Assembly (NCBI RefSeq): GCF_040802235.1
Contig: NC_133158.1
Span: 167,001,401 to 167,065,400, forward strand
DNA: 64,000 nt
Source: Manis javanica
Lineage: Eukaryota; Chordata; Mammalia; Pholidota; Manidae
Direction of reading: 5' to 3'
Below the pieces are notes generated by a model. It did not search any database, was not told the origin of the DNA, and worked only from the letters and a program-made list of their open reading frames with translations. Positions 22,130-32,060 of the stretch are shown here, one piece after another (the stretch's first letter is position 1; every line of letters starts with the position of its first letter). A program made the translations under genes and the position numbers.

Positions 22130-24055
22130 GGCTTGTTGGGAGCCTCTAGCTAGAGGCCATTTTGCATAGCAAGTCCCACAATGCATTTGATTGTCTGTCT
22201 TCCTCAGAAGACCATGAGATCCCTAAAGGGATGGGCTGGGTCACAGACATCGCTGGGTCTCAGCACCTTGTAGGCAACTGGCACAGAATTGCTGCTCAAA
22301 AAATGTTGAAAGAACAAAAGAGGGGAAGAAGTATTTTGTTATGTGTCTATTATCCATTGTTAAAAAATTTAAAATTACTCATAAATGGTCCACCTGCTGC
22401 TCCAAAATTAATGAAAATGTGTATTAGCACTTAAGAATCTAATTAAAGGTAGCTAAGGTCATGGAATGTATAACTAAACCTTTCATTTATGCAGTTAAGT
22501 AATATTTAAAAAGAAAAAGATGGGATAAGGGAGCAACTTAACATTTTCTCAAGAATAAGACGCCCATGTGATCATTCTCAGGATGGTTACTATTTGTCTA
22601 CACTCTCCACCTCTAAGTAGGATGAAGAAAACAGGCTTTAACTATAACAAATGGGATGTAGATTAGAGGCAATCAGAAACTTTCTAATAGGACAGCTTCA
22701 TAATGTGTAGAATTATCAAGGGAAGCTGTGTAATTGCTTTCACTAGAAATCCTTTCCAACCTTTTACACACAAAACTGTTTAGAGGTTGGGTGAATTGGT
22801 TGACTACCCCAAAACTTTCCAGCCAGTGGGCCTCTGAGCCTTAGCAAAAGGGTCAAATCACCCTTGGGTGCCTGAAAGCCCTCAGCTGCTGGCTTGGAGG
22901 CAAGCATCTGTCACTTTGAAGGAATGATTTAGTGATAGCAAATAGCTGGGTGATTAATCAAGAAAACAAGTGAGCATTTGACATCAGAGAGGAAAAAAAT
23001 AGCCAAGGAGATGCTCTAGAGGAAATAGTTACCCAGGCTTAGATTCTCAAGTCAACGGTGCTTTTAGGGATTTTACATATCATAACCCATTGCAAGAGAG
23101 AGATCAATCTTCTGCACAGCTAAATTAATATTTAGTTTGCTCAAGAAAAGTCAATCCCCTGGGTTATCAGGGAAATTAGCAGAAGTCCTGAACTGACACT
23201 ATTCTAGCTTGAACCATCAGCATGCTCTCCAAGTCATCAATACTGTTCTCCTCATACCCTTCTGAGTTGATGCGCCCCGTCCTCATCCCACCCAACTCCT
23301 CTGATCCCTCTTACTTTCTCTACCTCCTTCTCTTCTTGCTAAGAACCCTCCCTTCAGAGAAAGCCTGACATAGACATCCAGAAGAACAAAAAGCTTCTGA
23401 AACAGGGGTGAGGTCTGAAGCTCCATCCCCTGGCCACTCTTGTACTTTCCCACCTGGAGGTCCCCTGAGAAAGCCTCAGAGCAGTTTTAAACTCCTAGAC
23501 CAAGAACAGAGACTCCCATTGTGCAGCAGAACCAGCTGGGCTGAGGGCTATAAAATCACACTGTGGGCCTACCTCATCCCTACTGCTTAAAATCCTCAGG
23601 GGTGGGGCTGGGGATCAGAAGATACTAAGTTGGTAATTTTTGTGTTATTTGCCTGGCACAGGTTGAAAGATCCTGGCAGAGCTCTCCTTGAGCTCTCTGG
23701 CCATGTGTTCTCCAGGGTCCTTCCAGGAGGAGGGTTTTGCTGTTGGATAACGGGCAGTTCTGTCTTCAGTGAGGTCTAGAAAAGCCACTCAGTACCCACA
23801 CAAAGAGAAGTAGCATGAGACTGGGTCACAGGGACACCAAGCTTACTGGGAGAAGTGGGGTTTGGCTAGAAGTAGAGGGCAGGGAGTTCATTCCATTTCA
23901 GTTTTGCATGTAAATGTCCAGTGCAGTGCTTGTGTGCTCAATAAACACAAGCCACTCCCCCCATGGCCAGCTGCCCACCACCAGCCTTTAGTTGTTACTT
24001 TGCTTTATTCTCCAGGCCTTTTCACCACCTGATATGCTATTGCCTCTGTTGTCAT
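22130..24055. other. Unique sequence with a small MIR/L2-like piece
   Basis: About 22255-22320 ('agcaccttgtaggcaactgg', 'gctcaaaaaatgttgaaag') resembles the tail of a plus-strand MIR or L2. The rest shows no repeat or coding signal that I can support. Confidence 0.3.
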
Positions 24056-24059
24056 TCTT

Positions 24060-24165
24060 CTCCACAACACTGTAAGCTCTCAGGTCAGGGCCCGTGTCTA
24101 CTCCACAGCCTAGAGCAGAGTCTGCCTGGCTCACTGTAGCTACTCAAATATTTGTGGAATAAGGG
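24060..24165 (+). repeat. L2 3'-end fragment
   Basis: 'ctgtaagctctcaggtcagg', 'gtctactccacagcctagagcaga'-like sequence and 'tactcaaatatttgtggaat' match the L2 3' terminus in plus orientation. Confidence 0.55.
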
Positions 24166-24179
24166 GGTGAGTGCATGAC

Positions 24180-24600
24180 TCGCTAGATGCAAGGAAAGGA
24201 GAGCCTTGGGTGGGTGTGGGGGCAGCAAGGGGATCAAGTTGGCCGTGCAGCCCATGCCTAGAGGGAGGCTGGCAGAGTCTGAGCTGAGAAGGCAGGTTCC
24301 AGGGAGCTTGTGGAGAAATCTGGATGCTATGTCAGAGTGGTTGGTCTCTTTACCAGACAGTGAGGAGCCACTAGGTGTGTGTGCTGGGAGGAGAGCAGAT
24401 CAAGTTTGGCTTGGGAAAGATTAGTCTGGCAGCAGAGCGCAGAATGATTAGAGTGGGGAGAGGCCAGAAGCTGGGCAACCTCTTAGAGACTCTCCACTTG
24501 TCCAGGGAAGGCAGTCTGGGCCGGAACTGAGATGGGTCACGGACTCGGGACAAGGGCAATGGGAGAAAGATGTGACAGAGGGGGACGTTGCCCAATGTGC
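24180..24600 (-). repeat. L2 fragment
   Basis: 'acagtgaggagccactaggt', 'agatcaagtttggcttggga', 'gattagtctggcagcagag' and 'attagagtggggagaggcc' match the L2 3' UTR region in reverse orientation. The similarity fades to the right, and the AG-rich DNA to about 25100 may be its continuation. Confidence 0.5.
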
Positions 24601-25777
24601 CTCTCAAAAGACTGACGAAGGAGAGGAAAGAGTCTGAGACTCACCCCTCCATCCATGAGGGGAGGGCTGGAGGTGGGTGAGCAGGTAAAGTGATGAGGAG
24701 TTGCCCATAGACCTGGGGAACAGCTGCAAGAGCACAGCTTGGGGGGAACCTCTTTTGAGAGTTGAAGAGGGAACAGTAAGAAGTGGTAAGACAGGTGAGA
24801 GAAAAATGGGGACCTTGGAAACTGAGGCAAGAGCTCTGGGTCAACTGCTGGTGAGGGTCCAGGAGGATGATGGGTAACTGGGAGTGAGTCACTCCCAGGG
24901 TGACAGCTCCAGAGATGTTGGTGGTGTGCTGGGGCAGAGGGCAGCAATGGGATCTTCCCTTCAGGTGCTGAGGCAGGGTGGGATGGAGGGGCAGGGAGAG
25001 GGAGGCAGGCTGAGGCAGAGCAGGGGAAGCCAAGCAGTGTCAGCATGGGGAGACAGGTCTGGCTGTGACTGAGGGGGAGCCATCCCAGCAAAGGAGACAC
25101 CAAACATAAGAATGGGAAACTGATTTAGCAAAGCTCAAGAAGACAGAGAGCAGGCAAAGGGTCACAGCAGCTGCCCACATGTAACTCATCAACAACTATG
25201 GGAAAAGCATGGTGGGGAAACGGCACCCACTAATGCTGGCTGTTAGGTGGGTAATGGAAAAAGGTTCTCCCTGACTCTGTAAGACCAGCCCATCAGCGGG
25301 TGGGTGGGAGGGGCTGGGGGTGGAGCTCACTTCTCCAGCATAACATTATTGCTGCAAGGCCATCTTGACCTAGAACACTCGGGCTATCTCCAGAATCAGG
25401 AAAAGAGAGCTGAGCTGTGGGAGCTGAGCCTGGGAGAATGGCTCCTTCCTCCAGTGCCTAGCCACCTGTGACTGCCCATGCAAATCCTTCCAACCCTTGC
25501 TCAATGCCTCCCACAGTGAGAGCACTTCCTCTGTGCCTCAGCTTGCATAGCCTTCTTCTTCTGCGGTACTGCATTCTCTGCTTTGGGTAGCCAGATGTGT
25601 ACATCTCTCCCACCTCTTCTGGGGTCAGGGCCCTCTGTGGATGCTCACAGAATGCACTGGAAAGTGAGATATAAAGGCAGCCAGAGACTTCTGGAGGACA
25701 GGAGCAGCAGCGAGTTGGACAAGAAGCATATCCGGAGCCCTGTACACACTACAGCCACTGCCCACAGATTCTCCGAG
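24601..25777. other. Purine-rich unique sequence
   Basis: AG-rich on the plus strand. The 188-codon minus-strand ORF at 24537-25103 is Pro/Ser/Leu-rich, as expected from a CT-rich strand, and shows no domain. No gene is supported. Confidence 0.35.
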
Positions 25778-26050
25778 CCTCATTCATTCATTCATCGGAT
25801 ATATGCCATCACCTTCATCTGCCAGGTGCTGTTCTAGGCACTGGGTATTCAGTAGTGGAAAAAACCCACGAATCCCAAGAATGCAGACACCATTCTAATA
25901 AGGGGAGACCCACAATAAAGAAAATTGATTAATAGAAACCACACTGTGTTAGAAGGTGAGTGCCAAGGGTGGGAAGGATAGGGTGTGTAATGGGGGTTGC
26001 ACTAAATAGGGTAATCAAAGTAAGTCTCGCTGAGAAGATGAAAGAAGACA
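25778..26050 (-). repeat. L2 3' part
   Basis: Starts with 'cattcattcattcatcgg', then 'ccaggtgctgttctaggcac', 'gggtattcagtagtggaaaa', 'attctaataaggggagac' and 'gtgttagaaggtgagtgcc', the standard order of the L2 3' end in reverse orientation. It ends just upstream of the CpG island. Confidence 0.7.
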
Positions 26051-26278
26051 AATTTGATTATTTAAAGCCTACCCAGTCCTGTTGGGCTGTAAGGGTAATT
26101 ACCCAGGCCTCCTAGCTCCAGAGCGTGATGGAGCTGGGCAGGCGGGTGCGGTTCTCCGAGAGCACCGCGAGAGGGAGCCCGGCCCCCTCCTAGCGCCCTC
26201 TCAGCCCTCCCGCACAGCCTTGCAAGCAAAAGTTTTTCTTAAACTAACAATGCCAGTGTGAGGAGGTGCTCGCGCCTG

Positions 26279-26318
26279 ATTGGACGGGGGAATTTTGCAG
26301 GTTTGATTCCTTGATTGG
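26279..26318 (-). promoter_or_regulatory. Two inverted CCAAT boxes (NF-Y type)
   Basis: ATTGG, the reverse of CCAAT, occurs at 26279-26283 in 'ctgattggac' and at 26314-26318 in 'ttgattggac'. The two share the 7-mer 'gattggac' context and are exactly 35 bp apart, a spacing common for paired NF-Y sites. They lie about 440-480 bp upstream of the start codon, inside the CpG island. Confidence 0.55.
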
Positions 26319-26489
26319 ACAAGAGGTGTTAGGGGTGGGGAGAGAGTTGATGGTGGGGGATCCCGCTCCCTCCCGCGTCAGTGTGGCCGGCTCCGTCCTC
26401 TCGTAGGCTGCTCGGTAGCTCGCAATGTGACACCAGGACGCACACGCACTCGCGCGCTCTCCCCAGCTCGCACTCCCTCGCCCTCCTGT

Positions 26490-26600
26490 CTCTCACACAC
26501 ACACACGCACGCACACACCCACCTCTCCCATAAACACACACACACACATGCACACCCACACCCACGCGCGCCCGCACCGCCCCACGCGCGCACACTCCCG
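26490..26600 (+). repeat. Alternating CA/CG tract in the 5' leader
   Basis: Nearly continuous purine-pyrimidine alternation of CA, CG and CCAC units: 'cacacacacacgcacgcac', 'aaacacacacacacacatgc', 'cccacgcgcgcc', 'cccacgcgcgcacac'. Such (CA)n/(CG)n alternation is the classic sequence type for left-handed Z-DNA. It lies 160-270 bp upstream of the start codon, so it is either core promoter or 5' UTR. Confidence 0.8.
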
Positions 26601-26758
26601 CCCACGCCCACGCCGCGCTCGGGGGAGTCCGGTCCCAGCTAGAGCGCGAAAGGATACGGAGAAACCACCGGCGGGGAGTGCAGCGGCGCCCCGGGACGCG
26701 GCGCCCTCCCCGCGCGGCCGCCTCGGCTCGGGATCGGCCTGGGGGCCGCCGGCCGGCG

Positions 26759-26816
26759 ATGGCCCGGGATTGCTTGCTGCTGCTCCTTCTGGCATCCGCA
26801 GTGGCCGCGATGGAAG
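26759..26816 (+). CDS. First coding exon of a secreted or membrane protein (signal peptide)
   Basis: The exon encodes a textbook signal peptide of 19 full codons: a short n-region MARDC, a run of six Leu, then ASAVAA and ME, with a plausible signal peptidase site after AVAA. The start is ATG at 26759 in a strong Kozak context (G at -3 and G at +4), and it is the first ATG in this frame after the stop-free GC-rich leader. The exon ends at 26816 with a consensus donor (AAG|GTAACG), leaving a phase-1 codon. A phase-1 intron right after the signal peptide is common in cell-surface and extracellular proteins, including the Ig superfamily. If translated through the intron, the frame continues for about 25 codons to a stop at 26888. 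I do not recognise the protein from this peptide alone, so no symbol is given. The remaining exons must lie to the right, mostly or wholly outside the window. Confidence 0.75.
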
Positions 26817-29800
26817 GTAACGTACCCTCCGCGGCGCAGGTTGGCGGCTGGCGGCTGTATCCCCGGGGCTGCTCCTGCTGCCTCACGTAGCCCGAAGCCT
26901 GCGACCCCAGGCGAGGCTGTTGGGGAGCCCCGGCCGCTGCCGAGCGCGGGACTGGGGCGGCACCCACCGGCGCGCCCCCGGCTGGCTCCCGGCGCCCGCG
27001 GCTGGTTGGCGGCGCTCTCTGGCAGCCCGGGTCTCCCGCAGCCTGGACTTGGGAGAGTGCGGAGCCCGCTGCATTGCGGTGCAATTTCTTACTGCCGGAC
27101 GGAGCTGGGCGTTGGGGAGGAAGTGTCCTCCGGCCCCCGGTCCCTGGGGCGCGGGCTTCTGTGCACTCCGTGTCCCGGCACGGATACGTTCAGGTGGCCG
27201 CGCGCCGCCGCTCCTGTTCCTCAGCTCGGGCCCCACCTGCTCAGGACTGTGGGCTCGGCGAGCAGGCTCCCGCGAGGGGCGCAGCAGCTCCGCCCTGGTA
27301 CCCTGCGAGTGGCCGCCGAAGGAGAGGAGCTGAGTTCACTGAGTACCCTCGGGCACCGCTGGCGGTGCTGGGACCTGGGGGGCTGCATCTTTAACGGGCC
27401 ACGGAGGGGAGGCGGACACCTTTGTCGGCTCCTGAGCCTGGGAAAGAGGGTGGGATGGGTGGTCGGTCCTGCTGAAACTCGCCCAAACACCCCTTCGCCC
27501 CGGGAAGGGAGCCTTGGCGGCCGGGAGCCGACGGGCAGCAACGCTGTCCCAGCTACAGCCTTGGCTGTGCCTCCGGCGGCGGCCGGGCAAGCGCACCCCG
27601 CGGGCACGGCGCCTGGCGCGGCGGGGAGCCCCCCGCTCCGCGGCGCCCGCGAATCCCTGTGGGAAATCCCTGCCCCGCTCCCCGCCTCCCGCCCTCTTCC
27701 CCGCCCCCAGTCCTTGCAACCCGGCCCTAGAGCGGAGTGGAGTTGCCGGGATGGAAGCAACTCTTGGGGGTGATGCGCCGCGGCAGCCCGGAGCGCTCTC
27801 CCACTCCCCTGGGTCGCGCTACGGGGACGCAGCTCCTGGCGCCCGCGCCGCGGTCCACGCTGAACCGCCCTGCCGGGCTGACGCAGTTCTCACTAAACTG
27901 CTACAGGTTGCTCAGAGGACACCTTCTACACTCCCCTCCACAAACCCCCCACCGTTTTTCAGCGCTGCGGGCCCTTCTGGATAGCGCTGTCCTTTTTCCA
28001 AAGGAAGCGGGGACATTCGGGGCTCTGAGGCGGGGCCGATGTCCTCACCTTGTTAGTGAAGACACCATATCCCGCGTGCGTTCTGGTGGCGGCGCAGGGA
28101 TGAGGTGATTAATACCTAGAAAGCTCTCGCTTGCTTTTATAAAGGTGGTTTTTTGTCTGCCCCCGCTTTACGGTGCCCTTTCTCGCTGCTGGTCTTTGTG
28201 CGGAGGGGGTTGCTTTTTGGAACGCGCAGGGACTGTACAATGTGGAGCGCGGTCAGCACCCCGAGCCGAGATGGTTGGGTTTGACTTTACTGAGGGTCCA
28301 GTGCGGGAGCAGTTGAAATAGGACAAGCGAGGCGCCGTGCGCTTGCAAACTGGTCAGGACAACCTGGGTGAGCGATCTTTTGCAACCGGCGAGGCCACAC
28401 TGGACTTTGAGCTGTGGGACCGCGCGTCCTGCCCGCCGCTCTCCGCGCCCGCCGGTGGGTACCGGGCGGGGCCTCGGAGAGCAGAGAGGTCCCCACTTCG
28501 GGAGCCTAGCCTCGGTATTGGGTCTCCATGGATGAAGGAGCCTATAAATGCAAGCGAAATTGTTTGGGAGCAAATGTGTGGGGACACACCAGGCGTCTGG
28601 ATGCGTGCGGTTTCCTCCCTGTACCCCATCTTGACTAGCTCACACAGTCTTCAAGGCTGAAGATGCCCGAGGGAGGGGGTGTGCCTACCGTTGTGCCGGC
28701 TTCCAGGCCTGCGTACACGCAGGTCGTCTGGGGGCGACCCACGTTGGGAGATCTGCGGCCCTTCTGTCCAACGCAGCCAAGAAACTTTACCAGTAGCTTG
28801 GTAAAAGCAAGCGACTCTCAGGACTGAAAATCTCCCCAGCAAGGGTTAAAAGAAACACCACATTCAGCAGAATATTAAAGCAGCACCACGGTCCCTGCTC
28901 AGTGCTCAGGGATAGTACACACCATTCACTCCTGTCTCTCCTCGAATGAACAAGGCAGGCTCATTTTCCACCCTCCACACACGGAGCCGCCTTCTCTCCT
29001 GCCTGGCTGGGCTGGAGCCAGCGTCATTCGTTTTGCGATGAGTGAGGAATAATTATCAGAAAAGGATCAATGAGCTGCCCATGCAGACAGCAGATCCCTC
29101 CCAAACTCATCTGTGGCCAGGGGGCGTCTCTCCCTGCTGATTTGGCCACTTGTGTGTCTGTCTGTCTTCTTTCCTGTGGGGATCTCTGGTGGAATTTCAG
29201 TGTGGCCTCCTTCCCGAGGGCAGGTGGCACTGAGACCAGGCAGGTACACAGGCAGACCAGAACAGGGACAAAGGGAGAGCAGCGACCACAGGACAGAGGC
29301 AGGCAGGGCCTTATGAGACCTCTGCCTGGGTGGGAGGAAGGAAGAAAGGGGTCGGGAAACCTGGGGTGAGGGAAATCCACACTAAATAGAGCACCTCTTC
29401 CCTCCTCTGTTTGCCCTTGGCCATTTCCAGCCAGTGGCTCTGCTCTATGGGGAGAGGATGGCACTGCAGGGAAAAGGCTCTCTGGGGCTTTTTAATCTAT
29501 TTTCAGAGGGGAGCAGGGCGGGCTGGGACGCGGCCTTCTGCACGCAGAACCAGGCCCCCTTCCTCAGGGTCCAGACAAACGACCGCCTCTTCAAGCCCAT
29601 GTCTTTTCCTGCTGGGTCTGAGAGCTTGTAGAAAAGGGGCTGCTGGTGTATGGAGGGACGGTAACCACCTACATTCGCTGAGCTGCCCTTTGACCTGTGG
29701 CCTTCAGGACAGGGTCTGAATACCTGGGGTCTTCTAGGTGTTTCTGCAGCAGTAGGGACATGTTGGGATGGCAGCAGTCACCCCTCCCTCAGAGTGGAGT

Positions 29801-30470
29801 ATCCCTGGGCTAGGCACTTTGGCCCTTCCCGGAGGCAGCGATCTGGAAGGACAACTCACTGCATCTTCCCAGCTTCACCCCCATGGTCCATGAATGACCT
29901 TTCTGCATGTGGCCTCAGTGTTGGGACAGTGGGTGACCAGAGCACGCCCAGGAGATCTTGATATGGCAAGCTCAGGACTTCACTCCAGGTTCTTTGGTGT
30001 GGTGTAGAGTGAAGTCCAGAGCTTGCCACCATCGAAAGTGCACATGTGTTTGATTTGGTGGTAGATTTCTCAGGGATTAATAAACAGTGAGTTCTCAGTA
30101 GGAATTGCTGGTGCATGACTATACACTGAGTTATTGTGCCCTTTTGTGGCATACACCACCTTGAAATTCAAGGGCACTGAATTCCATTGTATATAGTTAA
30201 GTCTCTATTACAGGTTTATGGTGAAAACCCCCCAACCTCAGCCCATGTGTCTACAACAGGCCACCTCGCCAGGCAGTGATTGGCTGTTTCTGCATTTTCT
30301 GTTAATATTTGTTTGCTCTGTGTACATCTGTTCTGAGTATTCAAGAGCGTGCATGAGGCTATAAGCAGTAGCAGGCGCCAGAGATTTAAAAAAATGTCTA
30401 GGAGAGAAAAGTAAATTTGGGAAAATTCGATCTATCCATTAGCTGATTTTATTTTCTGTGCATTGTGAAG
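26817..30470 (+). other. Start of intron 1, GC-rich then unique sequence
   Basis: Begins with the donor GTAACG. The first 1.7 kb is CpG-island DNA. From about 28.6 kb composition becomes ordinary and no repeat is clearly recognisable. ORFs in this stretch, such as 26841-27773, lack splice and homology support. Confidence 0.5.
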
Positions 30471-30511
30471 GTAGCTATTACTCAGTGCTTGTGGAAGACC
30501 CCCTCAAGCTG

Positions 30512-31471
30512 GTGAGTGGAATGCTGGTGAGGTAGGTAACGCAGCTCTTGACAATTGCTTGAGAAAAGTCTTGGCAGAGTAAATAACTGCAGAGGTCAGA
30601 CACGGCCCCAGCCCAAACCTTCGGGGTTGGTAGAGCAGAACTGCCAGTAGCTAGTGATGCCCGGAAGCTTGGGGAAGGCCTGCTGGGTCACAGAGGATCC
30701 TCTCCCTTTGTTGGATCCTCAAGAGAGGATCTCCTTCCGTTTGTTGATCTGTGCAGACCTGACCTCTCAGAGCCCCTACCCTGGCCCCTCACAAAGATGG
30801 GTCCTAATTACCAAGATGTGTTTTGGGGAAAGCCCAGCAGGCAGAGGCATGATATAGCATTTAAAAACAATTTTACCCATGAAGAAGTGACCTTTTTTAA
30901 AGCAAATGGGACCAAAGAAGGAGGGTGGTGCAGAGAATGCATGACGTCACCATGACTCCTTTATTTGTATCTACTGTGTGGATTCCTCTCCCACCCCTTG
31001 CCTCAATTTACCAGAAACTACCAATTCTCTAGTTGGTTGACCGAATTTCATGAACTCAGGGCAGTGGAAGACATTTGCTGGGTCAGGAATGAGGTCTGGC
31101 CATGGTGATGAGGCTGGAGTCCATGCGGGGTGGGGACAGATGGCTGGCCCGTGAAGCCAGAGCACTCCACCTGCTTTTTCATCTCCTAACTCTTATTCCT
31201 TGGGAAAATCACTCTGTCTATAAGAACAGCTTCTTTCTCTGTACAGTGGGTCATGATGCCCAGCACAGTGGGTTATGAGGATATACCTGTAACTAGTTTA
31301 AAAAAAGATGCTGTGAAGTCAAAGACATGTTCATATTATGAAACTGAAACAATTGTCTACAGCTATTCCCTAAGAGCTCTTAGTAATGCCAAGATTCAGA
31401 AGCATGGCATTTTCAAGGGTAGGCAGAATGGAAGAAATTTTGAAAGCCCAAAGAGGGGAGTATCATCTCAG
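30512..31471. other. Intronic unique sequence with a CRE palindrome
   Basis: No coding or repeat signal is supported. A perfect cAMP-response-element palindrome TGACGTCA lies at 30942-30949, directly followed by an AP-1-like 'catgactcc'. Confidence 0.35.
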
Positions 31472-31800
31472 ACAGTGTGGTTCTCAGGCTTCAGGAAGCC
31501 TCTTGGCACCTGGGCAATTTGCTATAGACTCCTGAGCTCTAGCCCCACAAGTTCAGCAGGTCTGGATAGACCCTGAAAATCTGCATTCTGATCTCCCAGA
31601 AGATCCTGATGTAGGTGCTTCCTAGAAATACTGCCCAGGATAATGGCTTTAAACTAGGCTGCAGTCAGAAATCCTGGACAAGTCTTTTTCCCCTTTGCAC
31701 TTTCTGAGTCAGAGTGGCCTGGGCATCTGCATTATTAACAAAGGGCCCCAGTGATTCAGATGCAGCAGCCTGGCACCAGTATATTTGGGAACTATTGGTA
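31472..31800. repeat. MER5-type hAT fossils
   Basis: About 31472-31660 has the MER5 series 'tgtggttctcaggcttcagg', 'cctcttggcacctgggcaat', 'aaaatctgcattctgatct' and 'agatcctgatgtaggtgctt'. About 31705-31800 has a second MER5-like half: 'cctgggcatctgcattatta', 'cagtgattcagatgcagcag', 'ttgggaactattgg'. They may be one disrupted element or two adjacent copies. Confidence 0.55.
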
Positions 31801-31801
31801 A

Positions 31802-32060
31802 TAGCTAACAGTTAATAGAAGATGTTGTTCCAGGGGCTTTGCATAAGTTAATTCACTTAATCTTTGTGATAACCCTATCAGGTAGGGGATGTCATCAACC
31901 CTCCTCTTCCACTGTCCAGATGAGAAGACTGAGATACAAAATAGTTAAGTAATTTAATAAGGTCACACGGCTAGTAAGTGGCCTGTGCATTTGAGCCCAG
32001 GCAGTCAGGTCCTAGAGTCTGTTTTGCTTACTAACCTCTTTTGCTTACTACACCACTTCT
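31802..32060 (-). repeat. MIR, nearly complete
   Basis: A well-preserved reverse MIR: 'gctttgcataagttaattca', 'tgtgataaccctatcaggta', 'ccagatgagaagactgagat', 'taaggtcacacggctagtaa' and 'gagcccaggcagtcaggtcc'. This is the best MIR in the window. Confidence 0.8.

Larger units (their letters stand above)
26100..28560 (+). promoter_or_regulatory. CpG island covering promoter, exon 1 and start of intron 1
   Basis: From about 26.1 kb the sequence abruptly becomes GC-rich and dense in CpG dinucleotides (for example 'gcgcgcccgcaccg', 'ccccgcgcggccgcctcgg', 'ccgccgctcc'). This persists to about 28.5 kb, whereas CpG is rare in the rest of the window. Exon 1 with the start codon at 26759 lies in the 5' half, the usual layout for a CpG-island promoter. 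No TATA box is seen, which suggests dispersed initiation between about 26330 and 26680. Large ORFs on both strands here (up to 310 codons) are products of GC-rich stop-poor sequence, not genes. Confidence 0.85.

Noticed and set aside
24537-25103. 188-codon minus-strand ORF
   Set aside because: It is Pro/Ser/Leu-rich from a CT-rich strand, overlaps L2-like sequence, and has no domain or exon structure.
26678-26758. In-frame upstream extension of the signal-peptide exon
   Set aside because: It would have to start at GTG (26678); there is no ATG. The ATG at 26759 has a strong Kozak context and begins a well-formed signal peptide.
26329-27773. Long ORFs on both strands in the CpG island (251, 310, 179 codons)
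   Set aside because: GC-rich DNA has few stop codons. These frames overlap each other, are Pro/Ala/Arg/Gly-rich, and ignore the strong splice donor at 26817.
30471-30511. Possible 41-nt exon with a GTGAGT donor in frame with exon 1
   Set aside because: The acceptor side is weak (short pyrimidine tract, 'gtgaag' before the boundary) and the peptide is unrecognised. Support is weaker than for 35321-35381.
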